Assembly: GCA_027559495.1 (NCBI GenBank)
Contig: JAMXSV010000003.1
Coordinates: 620,001-684,000 of the forward strand
DNA from: Aurifilum marmelostoma
Lineage: Eukaryota; Ascomycota; Sordariomycetes; Diaporthales; Cryphonectriaceae
Direction of reading: 5' to 3'
Length of the DNA stretch: 64,000 nucleotides
The notes under the pieces were generated by a model that was not told where the DNA came from, made no database searches, and was given only the letters and a program-made list of their open reading frames with translations. The position numbers were made by a program, and so were the translations under genes. This document shows, one piece after another, positions 10,536 to 23,051 of this stretch. How positions within the stretch are numbered: the stretch's first letter is position 1; every line of letters starts with the position of its first letter.

Positions 10536-13500
10536 AGCTCGGATCAGGGTCGAACGAAGCAGCCTCGGCAACAGCAGCAAGCAAGCAAAACTTGGCAACC
10601 AGAGGTGAACCCTCGGCGATTGTGTGACCGCCTTCAGAGAAGGTGGGGGGGGGGACAACAAAACCCCCCAACCACGCCGCGGGTTGAAACTAGGCCCAGA
10701 CTATCGACCGTGCCTGCATACGAGCTACTGCAACACGGCACATTACGTGATCATTATATATTCGCGTCAGCAGCATCTCGGGCACCTCTGACAGCCGTTG
10801 CTTGGCGGGGGGTGGCATGGTAGAGATGGGCTGCGCATCGTCTGAGCAAAGTCCGGTGTGGGTGTGTCTATGGGAGTCCGAGACTGTGGGGGAGCACGAT
10901 CTTTCACCCTTCTTATGGCTTGTTGCGAATATTCTGACACGCCGAAGATCAAGCCACTTGGGAAGGATGCAGCACTATTCATTGGCAGCAGTGCGCAGAC
11001 GCACACAAACACACACACACACACGCCCTAGATTGCAGAATGAAGTTGAGAACGTCTCAAGCCGCCAGCGGAGTGCCCAAGCACCATCACCGCCAACATG
11101 AAATCGTGGCTTTTCTCCCCATCTTCAGTAAGCCCAGATGATTGTCAGCCGCTGAGGGGCCTGTTCCGCTCTGCCGAGCCTTGGCCAGAGAGAGGTATGG
11201 CCGGGTTTCAAATACGAGGTAGTAGCGGTTTCTACACCCCTTGAAGGAGGGGCAACAAGCATTGTAGGGTGGCAGCGCCGCAGGATAACCTTATCATCGC
11301 AGTCTATTCTTGTTCCCGATGCTGGCTGAAGAGTTGCTTATCCTTTCCAGGGTCGCCACCACGTTCACCAAAAGATCCACGTGGTTTGTGTGCGCCAGCC
11401 AGCCAGCCACACATCTTTCGATCCATGTTTCTAGGGCCAACAATCGTTGCCGAACCCGACGTCAACTTATTCTTCTTTTTCCTTTTCCTTCGGCTCTCGC
11501 TTCGGACGATGCATTTGACTTCTCAGCTAATGCTGCCCGCCCGCGCACCCGCCTGAACCTCCCCCCCCCAAAAAAAAGGCGTTGATGCCCTGAGCAGAAC
11601 AGAGGGGCTGGAGCCGGGCTGGAAGGACGTAATGGGCTGCTGCTTATACGCTAGATATTCTTTTGATGGGACCAAGACGACGTGTACTTCGAAAAGATCT
11701 CATCTTTGGTAGATGCCGAGGTGCTTCTGTGTCTTACGGCCCAGCCTTAACCAAGGTACGCAAGGCTAAGAAGAGCTGTGCGAGAAGAAAAGAAGAAGGA
11801 AAAGTCTCAGCTGCCTGGCGGCCAGACTACCATCCTCACGGCTGGTGGCATCTCAGCTATGCGATGACCCGTGCCATGGACAGCCTCGCGCCAGCGGTCT
11901 GGCTTCCTGTGGATACACGACGGCGCATTCCTATTCGACAGCGCGGAACTGGCTCGCAGGCCGATTTGGCCCGCCCCTTCTTGTGAACACAAATTCCGGG
12001 CATACATGACAGGGTGGCAGATGCATGTCTCAGCAGCTATTACCGCATACAGACTTTTCTGGCACCATCATGACCTTGTCTGGAGTCTGCCAGTCAAGAA
12101 AGAGAGGGGCAGGCGGCAGAGAAGGGCCTAATCCGTACATTAGCGACTAGGGCTCGCCTCACATGCTGCACGAACGAGGAGCGCCCCTATGACCAGATCA
12201 GGAAGAGGGTCAAAGAATACTATCAAATGAGACGTTGCGCAACAGACGGCTCAGATGGGTAGTCAAGAAACCAAAAAAAAAAAAAAAAAAAAAATATGGA
12301 CCTGGCCTGCGTCACAAAAAGGAGCCACCACCATCACCGCCGCAGTGGAGAGACGACATCGGCAGACCTGTGTGTCACGGACCTAATCCAACCTCTTTGC
12401 ACAACAGATGTTCTAGCAAGTCTCACCCTGCTTTCTTGTGATCCATCGCCTACCTCATGCAGTCATTGGTCAGCTCTCAGAGCCGTCCGCCGCCGCAGCT
12501 CGCTACCCTGGTCCAACCAGAACCTGGTGTGGGCCATCCAGCCAGAGTCTCGCTCGTTTTCTCTGCTGCGGCATCCTCCTGACCAGCTAAACAAGGGTAT
12601 GTGTGTATTGTATGGAATCGCCTGATGAGGATATGGGAGAAGCATACTGAAGCAATGGCAACACCTACGCGCGCATGCACACACACACCCCCCCTCTTGT
12701 CCTGTTCGGCGATCGAGGTCGGGGACTCTGATGGCGCGCTGTGGGCTCAACTGACGGGCTAAGGCTACTATCCTTTTGCCGGGTCATGCAGGTACGGAGA
12801 CCATACTTTAGAAGGTCGCCACATGCTTGCCCCGTCGTGCCCGTCAAGACTTTCCGCCTCAGTTCCAGCCGCGTTGTGAGACACAGCTAGTCCCACGGAA
12901 GTGCATGGTCACTTTTGCAGTGGGGAGACAAGACCTTCCCCCTCCCCCCCTCCCCCCAAAAAAGGTCTGGAAATTCAAGGAGCCAACGTCTTGTGTGCTC
13001 CGGATGGTAGTTCTAAACACACAGAAGATATCCTTTTTGTGCGCTCAGGACAAGTAGCCTGGTCAGACATTTAGGAGGATGCGAGGCCCCCGTTCTCGTT
13101 CCCTTTGTCTCAGCTCACTTGCATTTGGCGACAACACGCGGTATGGTCATCACTCTCTCGTCTTGCCAACCTTTTCTATTTTCATATTCTTCTCAACGGT
13201 CAACTGTGATTTATGAGTATTGGTCATGGACAAAGCGCTGTCGCCTTCTCTCTCCGGCATGAGTTATGGACCTGTGCGCCTCGCCCCCGGGCCCTGAGCT
13301 GCAGGGCGATCTGATAAAGGAAGAGGACAAGAGAAGGGCAAGACTATGTTCGCATGGCTAGCTGCATCTTTCTCTCCTGTCCGCACTCTGCTCCTAGGTG
13401 TGTGGAGAAACTCCCCCGTGCTCCGGCGCCTCATACGAGCGGAAAGCGCATTCTCGTCCGGCAGCGGGCGGGCGCATAACACCCGTGCGACCGCAGAGAT

Positions 13501-13973
13501 CTCACACCCACCTTATGTGAGGCGCACATCCTCGTAGCGCCAAAGGGTCCCAGCCAGCCAGCCCTCCCGTCTCGTCCCACGGTCTGTCTGCCTTTTCTCT
13601 CTGTGTCTTCGGCGACCTGGGTTCGTAGGGGTTCTCCCCCCCTTCCCCTTCCCCCCCCTAGGGGGCCTCACTTGCATACCTCCTTCAACCCCATCAGACT
13701 GTACAGCCGAAGTTCTTCGTGCACGCTCTGTACGTCACCATAGCCTTTCCTTTGCTCTCTGTGTCTTTCTCTCTACACCGACGCTCAAGTGATACGCATG
13801 TGAAGCAAGGTGAGCAGTTACGGATCGTCAGTGATAGGTTCTGTGCCTATGTGTGAGGAACGGGCCGGACCCCCTTTTTCTGGGGCGAGCTGGTTGATAA
13901 GTGGTGTGCACACATCACTGGTGGCTTTCCAGGGGTGGAACTATGCTACTAGATATCGTGCAGATACAAGGGG

Positions 13974-14032
<59 letters not shown>

Positions 14033-14552
14033 TGTATGTGTATGTGCCCGCGTGTCGGGTGGGAGGGTATCAAGACTCACTATATACGATCTGCCGCATG
14101 CATATCTGGCAGCCACCCCCCTCCCGTTCCTCCTCCTCCTCCACCTCCTTCTCGTCTCCCATTTCCCTGTCTCTTTTCCTGGTCCGTGGTTCTTTACCTT
14201 GTCCTATCATCTCCTTTCGCTGAGGATTGAAGGTAGACTGATTCTTCAACTGCACGAGCCTATCTGCCTCGCATTCCTCCCAACGCCCTCGTTCTTGCTT
14301 CCTCGCTCCTGAAACTCTGCCTCGTCAACGCCCTCCCTTCCTCACCAGGTGTCTCATCAGTAAGAGATACTCTCTCGCCATGCTGTCGTATGAGACGCAA
14401 CCGTGATGGATGACATTCCATCGCCGGCTACACACCCTACAGAGGACTACCATCATACATCATTCTTAACTATTTAATTCCTGCCCACCAGGTCAAACAC
14501 TGTCTCAAGAGAAGAGGTTATAAGAGAGATACAAAAAGGAATCCCAAAGACC
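10536..14552. other. 4 kb gene-poor interval
   Basis: I see no supportable protein-coding gene. Open frames are short, on both strands, and full of low-complexity peptide. Landmarks are C/G homopolymers (10644-10652, 12945-12960, 13638-13662), poly-A runs (11570-11577, 12272-12293), a (TG)n repeat (13975-14044) and C/T-rich blocks at 13550-13790 and 14110-14340 that look like leaders. A donor-like GTGAGC at 13810 and an acceptor-like CCAG at 14348 could delimit a 5' UTR intron of the downstream membrane-protein gene. Confidence 0.5.
13975..14044. repeat. (TG)n microsatellite
   Basis: About 50 nt of perfect TG dinucleotides followed by TA-interrupted TG units. It explains the poly-Cys/Val open frames here, which are not genes. 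Confidence 0.95.
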
Positions 14553-16411
14553 ATGAACAACAACAATAACACTAGAAAACGGGATGGCGACGGTGACGAG
14601 TGCGCGTGCCCCTTCAGTAAGCCGGGCCAGGGCGACTTCTCGGATCCCCAATACTGGGACCCGCCAGCCTCGACGACGACGAGCACGCAGGACTGCTTCG
14701 TCGCGTGCCAGGATGCATTTCTGACCAGCCTGACGGGCCAGACACATGTCAGCAGCGAGACGTGCAGGCTGCTGGAGGAGAATGGACAGGGTGGTGAGGT
14801 CTTCTGGGCGCTCTATCACCTGGATATGAAGTATTGCGGGCTGCAGCTGTCGAGTGTGGCTCACCCGGATCGTAAGTCTGTATCCTTTTGGGTTTTCTTG
14901 CACTGTCGTCTGCTTGCTCCTTGTATAATCATCCTAAGAAGAGAATAATATGTTGACTTCGAGGTGGGCGATTAACAGCTGGTGTGGAAAGCATCATTTC
15001 TACCTGTGATAAGTCAGTTTATTCATTTAATATTTGACTACTGCCTTTCTTGTCTACTTACCTTAGTCGGAGAATCATATTAAAGATGATGAACTGATAA
15101 GACTGTCACAGCATCGGATATGGAGGACTGGTCGATCCGTCGTGGCCTCCAACAACATATCAGTGCAGCGTGTGCCCTCTAGACAGGGAACAACAACCGA
15201 CAGATCCAACCCCAACCATATCTGCAGACCAGACTTCCTCTACGGCTGCGGGCTCCATGTCAGCCGCAGGTATGGGCTCCTCTTCGCCCTCGTCTACAGT
15301 CATGTCCGCCTCAACGTCTCCCGGCGCAATGGCCACCCACGGTGCGCCCTCCTCAACATCAGAATCAACCACAACGGCAGACGGCAGCTCCACCACCATC
15401 CTCGGCACACCATCAAGACAGCAACAGCAAGGCCTCTCCGCACAAGGCATAGCCGCCATAGCAGTCTGCAGCACCATCGCAATAGCAGCGACCTTCCTCC
15501 TCACGTTCTGCGCCCTCCGCCGCCGGAGGCGGAGACAACAACAACAAGAAGACGAGACGTCCTCGTCCTCAGTCGGTGGTCTCAAGAGCCGCATCAGCCG
15601 GGTCACCAGCGACCTTGTCGCCATGCCGCCTGTGGCGTCCTACCAGCCGTTGATATCGCCGTCCTCGTCCCTCACCAACGACACCGGCAGGGCCTTCCCG
15701 ACGCCACCTCTTCGGCTGCGCGACAGAAAACTCCTCCTCCCGTCTCTCCTGCGGTCTTCTTCGCACCACCTGGAGCAACAGACCGCTCCAAAGGAGCTAG
15801 CAGTAGCGTCGTCCTCCGTCGACCCAAACAGCCCGTTCCCCTCGTCTGCCGTCTGCGCGCCGACGAGCAACAAACTCGAGCCAAGGCTGGAAAAGCAGCT
15901 TCACAGCACTCTGGGCGGCGGCGGCGGCGGCGGCATAGCTGCCAAAATCGCGTCCTCCTCGTCGACTGGTGCTGAACCTCCTTGGTCGCATGCCCAGCCT
16001 CGAGCTCCTCCACCAGCAGCAGCATTACCACCGCCATTGAGCTTCCCTTTCCCGCTGCGGTCGAGTCTCGACAGGGCAGACAGGCCTGCTGGTGCTGCCT
16101 TTGTAAATCAAGGCCGATATCAAGGTGGCCTTGGGAGCTCACAGCTAGTACCCAACAGCCCATCGCTCGCATCATCCTCAGCGCAGCAAGGTGCTGCCAT
16201 GACTGCATCATCAAACACTCACAACAGCCAGAAGCAGGGTCACAACCACATCAGAAGCAACTTGGCCCCCAACAGCATCACTTCGCCCGAAAACCACCGA
16301 CCGAACCATTCCATCGGCCCAACCCCGCCCTCCTCCCCAGTCCGGCCCCGCAGACCCCACGAGGAGCCCCTCGAGATCCCAGACCTCGTCAGCCCGCTCA
16401 GCTCACCAGCA

Positions 16412-16450
<39 letters not shown>

Positions 16451-16708
16451 CCACCCCCGCGCGCCGGCCGTGCTGGCTCGCCGACTCCAGGACCGCCGCC
16501 CAGAGTGGGCTTGCCTCCTGCTCCGCCTCCTGCTGGCCTGCTGGTGTCTCCCGGGTCGGCGGAGGGGATTGGGATTGCGAGGACCACGGGGGTGGGGGAT
16601 AGGGATAGCTGGGGTAGCTGGGAGGAGGAAGAGAAGAAGGCGGGAGGGAGGATGTTTGGGGTTTCTTTTCCGCCGGGCGGGAGTGGGGGTCGAGGGGGAC
16701 CGTACTGA
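14553..16708 (+). CDS. Cys-rich ectodomain single-pass membrane protein, uncharacterised
   Basis: Probable type I plasma-membrane or wall-associated protein of unknown function. Three exons, 14553-14871, 14979-15012 (34 nt) and 15112-16708, keep phase and give about 649 residues. An N-terminal Cys-rich domain (CACPFSKPGQ, DCFVACQDAF, then CRLLEENG, KYCGLQL, ISTCDNIGYGGLVDP, YQCSVCP) resembles a family of fungal extracellular domains with spaced cysteines. A Ser/Thr-rich stalk follows, then a membrane helix (about 230-253, IAAIAVCSTIAIAATFLLTFC) with an Arg-rich stop-transfer, then a long Pro/Ser-rich cytoplasmic tail with Gly and Ala runs. The ATG used opens with MNNNNNTRK and no signal peptide, so a 5' exon may be missing; an acceptor-like ACTAG lies just inside, at 14570-14574. 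The family resemblance is by cysteine pattern only. Confidence 0.75.
16412..16446 (+). repeat. (CTG)n trinucleotide repeat inside CDS
   Basis: About 12 CTG/GCT units encode a poly-alanine run in the cytoplasmic tail of the Cys-rich membrane protein. It is likely length-polymorphic. Confidence 0.9.
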
Positions 16709-18208
16709 CTTCGGATTTTTTTTATTTTTATTTTGGATTTTCTCGGTGGGTAAATTAATCATTCAATGGTGTCATTGGGAGAGATAAAATGGGTGAAGGA
16801 GGGGACGGGTGCGAGCTGGAGGCGGGTCGCCAAAAAAGGAAAATAGAAAAACGTGCAGGGGCAATGTCTAATGTATTTGATGAAGAGAGGATTCATACAT
16901 TGCTATGTCATTCTTTACACAAGTCTTGTGTGATTTATTATTACAGATGATGTTATTTAGAGGTTGGCAGGACTGGACTGAGAGAAGATAGGAAGACGAA
17001 GTGAGCGGTTATCAAAGATGTCTCCTACCTCGAGCTCTGGCAGGTCTCTACATCATTTTAGAGTAATTCAGCTTGAAGATAATTCGGTAATTATGGAATG
17101 AGTCACTTTCACATGATTATTAATATCTATTTAAATGCTAAAGTAGAGCCAGTCTCAGGCACATCTGAGAGAGGTTTTCCCGGTCTGTTGTTCGACGAAT
17201 TTACAATAACCAGACCACGAACTGATATGTCATAATCCTGTAGGGGTAATAATTCAATAATAGCTACTAATAATCATGTCGTCCAGTCCGGAATCCACCC
17301 CACTACACAAGACTGAAGGGCTTCACGCACAATAATTATCCCATCTACCAACCAAGGTGACCCCGGCCCTGTTTGCATAAAGTCGCATAAATTCGACCCT
17401 GCCGCGCGCCTCAATGGACTAATCAACAGCAGGCCTTTTCCCCTCCCAACACTGCAGCGCATGAATAGACCATTCCTGGATCTGCCTGCATCACGACCCT
17501 AGGAGATGTTTCCCCTCCTCTTGTTCTCTTGAAACAGCCTTAGAATCCTCAGAGATTTGACGTCACGTTCGACGAGTGTGACGGGTCTTTCCTTACTTGT
17601 CCGCCCCATGATCATCATACAGTCTGACGAAACACTTATCTCATGCTCCCTCGGAGCCGAGGCACATTGCAGTGTTGCTGCTTGTACATACCTGAGTAGT
17701 CTCTCTCCCTCTTGAGGAAAAAAATTACATGCATCAGCCTGGTGAAGGAGATATTGACCCCAAGGTCGAGAACACCTCGCGGCTCGTTCATCCCGGCCGT
17801 CGTCACCTGGTCCCGGCAAAACAAGCGACATCATCTCAAATTGTTGGCTGTAATCCAATGCGTGCAGGTTCGTCGGACTCGAGTGTCTCGATAGCAGCTT
17901 GTGACGATCGATCCGGGGATCGTGAGTTGAATAATCGGGACTCTGCGGTCTCGGCGAGGCGTCTTGTATTGGTCCCGTTTCAATAAATATGAGACTGCCG
18001 CCCACTGCTTCCGATTTCAATCATCCTGGCTGAATAAATATGTCAGGTTCCTAACAACTTCCTTTTCAAGCCTGGCTCTGGCCTATCTGCAGAGAAGTCC
18101 TTATACCTTACCTACCACCTATGAACGCTGAGTCTCCTTGACGGGCTACGACCTTTTCTTATCATAATTTCTTTGCCTACAGACTGAGCACCACAAGCGT
18201 ACGCAAAG
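16709..18208. other. Intergenic, AT-richer core
   Basis: 1.5 kb between two plus-strand genes. The first part is the 3' UTR of the membrane-protein gene. 16850-17280 is noticeably AT-rich (many ATTATTA and TAAT words). 18000-18208 is the likely leader of the aquaporin gene. Minus-strand open frames at 17499-18020 show no family motif. Confidence 0.6.
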
Positions 18209-20166
18209 ATGACTACCAGATCCTCTCACTCTTCCATGCGTCCTTATCCCTATTCTTCTGAAACTCTCAACAACACCTTCAGGCAACAGACCCAATACCC
18301 AGGCGACGAAGCATTCACCCCAGCAGGCCGGCGCATAGAGTCAGCAGACGACGAAAACATCTCGCCCGCCACCATCGTCGCCGCCGGCCCGGACTACGAC
18401 TCAGACGACTCCGTCATCATCACCCCTCCAGCAGCACCACTTCCTCGTCCAGCACCGCGCCAGCCCAGGCAGAGCTCATCCCGGTCCCGGTCACGCTCCC
18501 GGGCCCCAAGGGCCTCTCCGAGGGAGTACTCCTCTGACTCACCCGTGTACAGCAACAGCAGCAGGCCGCCAGCAGCAGCAGCGTCTGCAAGACATCTGAA
18601 GCAGCCCCGCTTCCAGGAGGGCCCCTTTGATGTCGTTGCTGGGAATGACACCACCATCTCCTCTCCCGGCCCAGATCGCGCCTGGAGGGAGCAGGTCCGC
18701 CACGGAGACTACGCTGACCGGCGCACTCATGCCAACAGCAGGCCCCGGAGCCGACCTCGTGCTGGCCCTCCACAGTCGTACCTGAACCAGCGCAACACGG
18801 CCCTGTTCCAACAGGAGCAGGACGCAGCCAGCAAGGCCTGGGTCGAGGAGACGCACTCGGGCAGCGGGTATTATCCCTCCTCGCCCAGCACCAGGTACCC
18901 TTACTACTACGACGAGGAGCAGGGCTTTGCGGGGCCAGGAGGGGGGGGAGGAGGGCCGCCGCAGCGGCCGTCACAGCGCGTCGAGTGGAAGTCCCTGACC
19001 AAGGAGCAAAAGGCCGAGGTGCTGCGCCTGCCGTGGTCGCAGTGGATGAACTCGGAGGTCAAGAACCACTTCGTCGCCAGCCTGGGCGAGTTTGTGGGGA
19101 CGACCATGTTTCTCTTTTTTGCGTTTGCCGGGACCGAGGTGGCTAATATCCAGTCCGAGGCCAATGATTCTTCGTCTTCGGATGATTCGAACAGTGTGCG
19201 TGTTATGTGCTGTGGCTGTCCATGAGAAACAATCACTTATACTAACATGATGTCTTTCCAGACCACAGGTGGTGTAACTGGTTTCAACGTCGGCGTCCAG
19301 CTCTACATCGCTCTGGCCTTTGGCTTCTCCCTCATGGTCAACGTCTGGGTGAGTCAAGAGAAAAGAACAAGAAAAAAAGAGAAAAAAAAGAAGAAAAAAA
19401 GGAAAGAATGAAACACACAAAACTCCCCGTCCCGCTGACCACAACAAACGACAAGGTCTTCTTCCGGGTCAGCGGCGGCCTCTTCAACCCGGCCGTGACC
19501 CTAGCCATGCTCCTGATCCGCGCCATCAAGCCCGCCCGTGCCCTCTGCCTCTTCCTCGCCCAGATCGCCGGCTCCGTGCTCGCCTCCGTGCTGGTCCGCT
19601 ACCTCTTCCCCGTCCACTTCAACGTCCGCACCACCCTCACCGGCGGCGCCAACATCGCCCAGGGCCTCTTCATCGAGGCCCTCCTCACCGCCGAGCTCGT
19701 CTTCACCATCTACATGCTCGCCGCCGAGAAGCACCGCGCCACCTTCATCGCCCCCGTCGGCATCGGCCTGGCCCTCTTCATCGCCGAGATGGCCGGCGTG
19801 CAGTTCACCGGCGGCAGCCTGAACCCCGCCCGGTCCTTTGGGCCCTGTGTCGCCACGGCCACCTTTGACCAGGACCACTGGATCTACTGGGTGGGGCCGG
19901 GCATCGGCGCCTTCATCGCCTGGATGTTTTACCGGTTCATCAAGATCCTGGAGTACGAGGTGAGACCGATGCTGCGTACAATAACCCCCCCCCCCTGGTG
20001 AGCCTGCAAGTGATTGACGTGAGGATTACTACTGCAGATGGCCAACCCCGGCGCCGACGGTGATCCGCACAACGATCCCACCAGGAACCCCGAGAAGAGA
20101 GCCGAGGTGAAGACCTCTGGGCATAGGTCTAGCCTCTCCAGCGTGAGGGCGTCATCAGAGCTGTAG
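18209..20166 (+). CDS. Aquaporin / MIP-family channel with long N-terminus
   Basis: Membrane channel for water or small solutes such as glycerol. Four exons, 18209-19195, 19262-19348, 19456-19959 and 20038-20166, give about 568 residues. All three introns start with GTG (GTGCGT, GTGAGT, GTGAGA) and end in AG, and intron 1 has a good ACTAAC branch site. The first 280 residues or so are hydrophilic and disordered, rich in Ser/Arg/Pro (a SRSRSRSRAPR stretch), ending in WKSLTKEQKAEVLRLPWSQWMNSEVKNHF just before the first helix. Both NPA boxes are present, FNPAVT (369-371) and LNPARS (481-483), the second followed by the usual Arg. Six hydrophobic segments are visible. The short C-terminal tail is Ser/Lys-rich. 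Water versus glycerol specificity cannot be settled from motifs alone. Intron 3 carries a poly-C run. Confidence 0.92.
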
Positions 20167-22102
20167 GCTGTGTGCTTGGATGGGGACCCTCACCTACCAA
20201 GTAGCGATCCTACTCAGCGTGGAATTTACCATCACACTTTTTGTAAGATTGACACAAAGGACGCAAAGATATGACGAACATGATGATGGGTCCAACACGG
20301 GCAATGTTGTCTGTATCTCAAGTTTAAGAAAGTAATGATGAACAGGACAAAAGGAATATGTTCAAATAGAGAGAATATAGTTTCTCTGCGTACAACCAAC
20401 AATTTTTCAACCATATATATATATATATACAATGACTCTTTTAGTCGAGTGCGAGAATAATTTAGGTCAGTCACAGGCAGCCCACCTTCACTCGTTTGAG
20501 GAAAGTGATAGCATAGAAGGACGGTGTGAATTATCGCTGTGGGATTATACTCGGGATGCACATCCCTAAAAGTACGGCGCTGTATACAAAACAAAGTTCA
20601 GACCCAAAGTCAAAGATCAACCCAGCAGAAGTTGTTCGGCCCAGCTCCAAGCCTGTACTCTTGTCGCGGCCCAGCATCCGTATCCCTTCCACTGGGGAAA
20701 GACACCCGAGTCTTGTGTTGCCTTGGACGATCTTCCTTCACGTGCATTCATCTCTGCCAGTGTCCAGTCGACAAGTCTATCGTACGGGCATGTCTCGAGA
20801 GGTAGCTGAGGATCGTCTGTGCTTGGGTTCCCTCCTGTCACTGGGTTTCGTAGGTCCGCGTCGTTGGGACGTCAAAAGGTATCCTTTCTAGGATCTCGAT
20901 ATCTCGCGACGCTCTCTGGTGGTTCATTACCATCATCACGTCCTTCAGCAGCCATATCTTAAAGAGCCTCTTGGTCAAGATCGTCCTGCAGGCTGTGACG
21001 AGTCGACGCTGACTCTCGCTGCCTTGTTGATTCCATCCCTCGTAGGCACAGAAACCAAGAGTAGCCACTGTGGTGCTGCCTCAACAAATTAGGTCATCAA
21101 ATTCCGGGACTCTAACAGAAATAAGAGAGATGTCATCTGGGAATAAGAAAGCAAATGCAGAAATCCAACATCAAATCCCGAAACCAGATCCCATTGCCAT
21201 GATCCACCTCGTGATAATTACTCACAATGCATCCGAAGCAGAGAACTACGAGTAGGCGCCAGCATATTCGCACTCAGACAAAGCTGCACACCCCTCCTCC
21301 CCGGCGAAGACGGCCCCAACGACAAGCCATCCACGCATCGCTGAAAAAAACTTCCCCCCCTCGGACCGCGCCTCGAACCGGACCGTGGCGGCGCAATCAC
21401 CACTGTTATCCCATGGAGAAGACAGCTGGATTTCGAACTAAGTGCGCCGGATGGTGAAGGCCACATCTGCGTGTCTCAACATGCCCCTTAGGAAGTCGTG
21501 AGTCTTCTAGAGGTCGGCGACTGGGAGGATGAGGCGGAAGGGCTCGTCTCTGTCGTTGGTGTGGTCCTTCAGGAGGCAGGGGAAGGGCTGTGACTCTCTA
21601 GAGGATAGCCGAGGCTGGCAGAAGAGGACTGAGAAGATGCAGCCCATCTCGAACTTTGATATAGTATCTGAAACTAGGAAGGGAATTGACATGCTCAATT
21701 TGTGAAGGGGGTATGCTGCAATGAGAATGTCGCTTGCCGCCCATTTGTGGCGGGACGATTGAAGACGTCTGCGTATCATTGGAGAGCGTGGTGCCGAGGT
21801 GCCAGGAAAAGGAAGGAGAATCCCAGGCAGACGAGAATGGCAGCATGGCTCCTTCCGGCGCACACACATACTTTTAAGGAAGTGACGACCTGATTTAGGT
21901 TACTTTCCTAACTAATTAGGGTGCTCAGTAGCCCACCTCGAGATAGCATCATGAGGCTAGGGCGGATTTCTATCTACACCAATAATTACAACCCACAGCA
22001 GACTGTCCGACAAGACACCAAAAAACCACCACACTGACCGGTCGAGGCTACAGTAGACTCAAACCAAGTCGACTCGCCGAAGCCCTCGCCCCTCAGACAC
22101 TC
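20167..22102. other. Intergenic, no recognised gene
   Basis: 1.9 kb between the stop codons of two convergent genes. It contains a short (TA)n run at 20416-20429. Open frames of 60-120 codons exist on both strands but none shows conserved motifs, a clean intron structure or biased codon use. A degraded gene cannot be excluded. Confidence 0.5.
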
Positions 22103-23051
22103 TCACAAGATACCAGGAATAGCAGCCCGCCTACCCCGAATCTTCTCCTCCCCAAACGTAGCCGCGTACCACTGCCGCCCTTTCACCGCCCGCGGCAGCA
22201 TAGCCGAGACCTCGTTCACCAGAAACATGAGCGCCGGCATGCACGAGAACCCACACGCCACGTAGAACCCGAACCACTCGGTCCACTCGGCCAGGTAGTG
22301 CGGGTACAGCACATACCTGAACAGCCCCGCCTGCGGGATGCGGTAGTGCTTCTCCACCTTGGCCCGGCCGCCGCCGCCCTGCTCCGCCGCCACCTTGTCC
22401 TGCCGCTGCTGCTCCCGCCTCCGGATCTCGCGCAGCTCCTCGTCGTGGAAGTAGTTGGCCGCCAGCCCGACGTAGAAGAGGGCGATGCCCACGGTGAACT
22501 GCAGGGTCGGGAAGGGGCCGAGCTGGTCGCGCCAGGCAGCCTCCGTGACGGGGCCGTACGCGGCGAGCCAGCTGCCGATGAGGGTGCCGTTGGTGAGCTG
22601 GAACGAGATGGCGGCGAGCCACACGAGGACGTGGATGGGCGACATGGAGGGCTGCATAAAAGGGAAGAGCACGGCCCGGTAGATGTAGTGGATGACGAAG
22701 AGGCCGGCGAGGACCTGGTTCTGCCACGGCAGCTCGGTGATGCCGTGCTCCTGGGGGAGGTGTAACATCATGTACAGCAGGGTGAGGAAGCCGGGGATCT
22801 CCATGGTGAACCAGGCGATGCGGCCGGGGATGTTGAACATGCTGGTGACTGACGTCTTGCCCATGCCGTACCAGGGGACGAACCACTGTCCCATGCTGTT
22901 CTGCAGGCTCATTGTCAGTGTTTATGCGGGGGCGGAGAGTGGAAGAGGAGGATCAAGGGTTTCGACTCACCAAGGGGAAGAAATACCAGATGAACAGGAG
23001 GAAGTCATAGTTCTCCTTGGATGGAGGATACCAGTTCTGGATGAGCGCCAT
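22103..23051 (-). CDS. Steroid 5-alpha-reductase-like membrane enzyme (3-oxo-5-alpha-steroid 4-dehydrogenase family)
   Basis: Predicted NADPH-dependent reductase of the ER membrane acting on a lipid double bond; the substrate in this fungus is unknown. Two exons, 23051-22971 and 22900-22103, are joined across a 70-nt intron (GTGAGT...CTGCAG) to give about 292 residues. The short first exon encodes MALIQNWYPPSKENYDFLLFIWYFFPL, a typical fungal start for the family. Several hydrophobic helices follow. The C-terminal domain shows the hallmark pattern: ANYFHDEELREIRR, KHYRIPQAGLFRYVLYPHYLAEWTEWFGF (aromatic Y-P-H-Y with E-W), then WYAATFGEE near the end. A Gly run (EQGGGGRAK) lies in a cytosolic loop. 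The second exon alone has an ATG (MSLQN), but the spliced form fits the family better. Convergent with the aquaporin gene. Confidence 0.88.

Noticed and set aside
13975..14044. Regular repeat that could suggest an array
   Set aside because: Plain TG dinucleotide repeat with no spacers; CRISPR arrays are not expected in a fungal nuclear genome.
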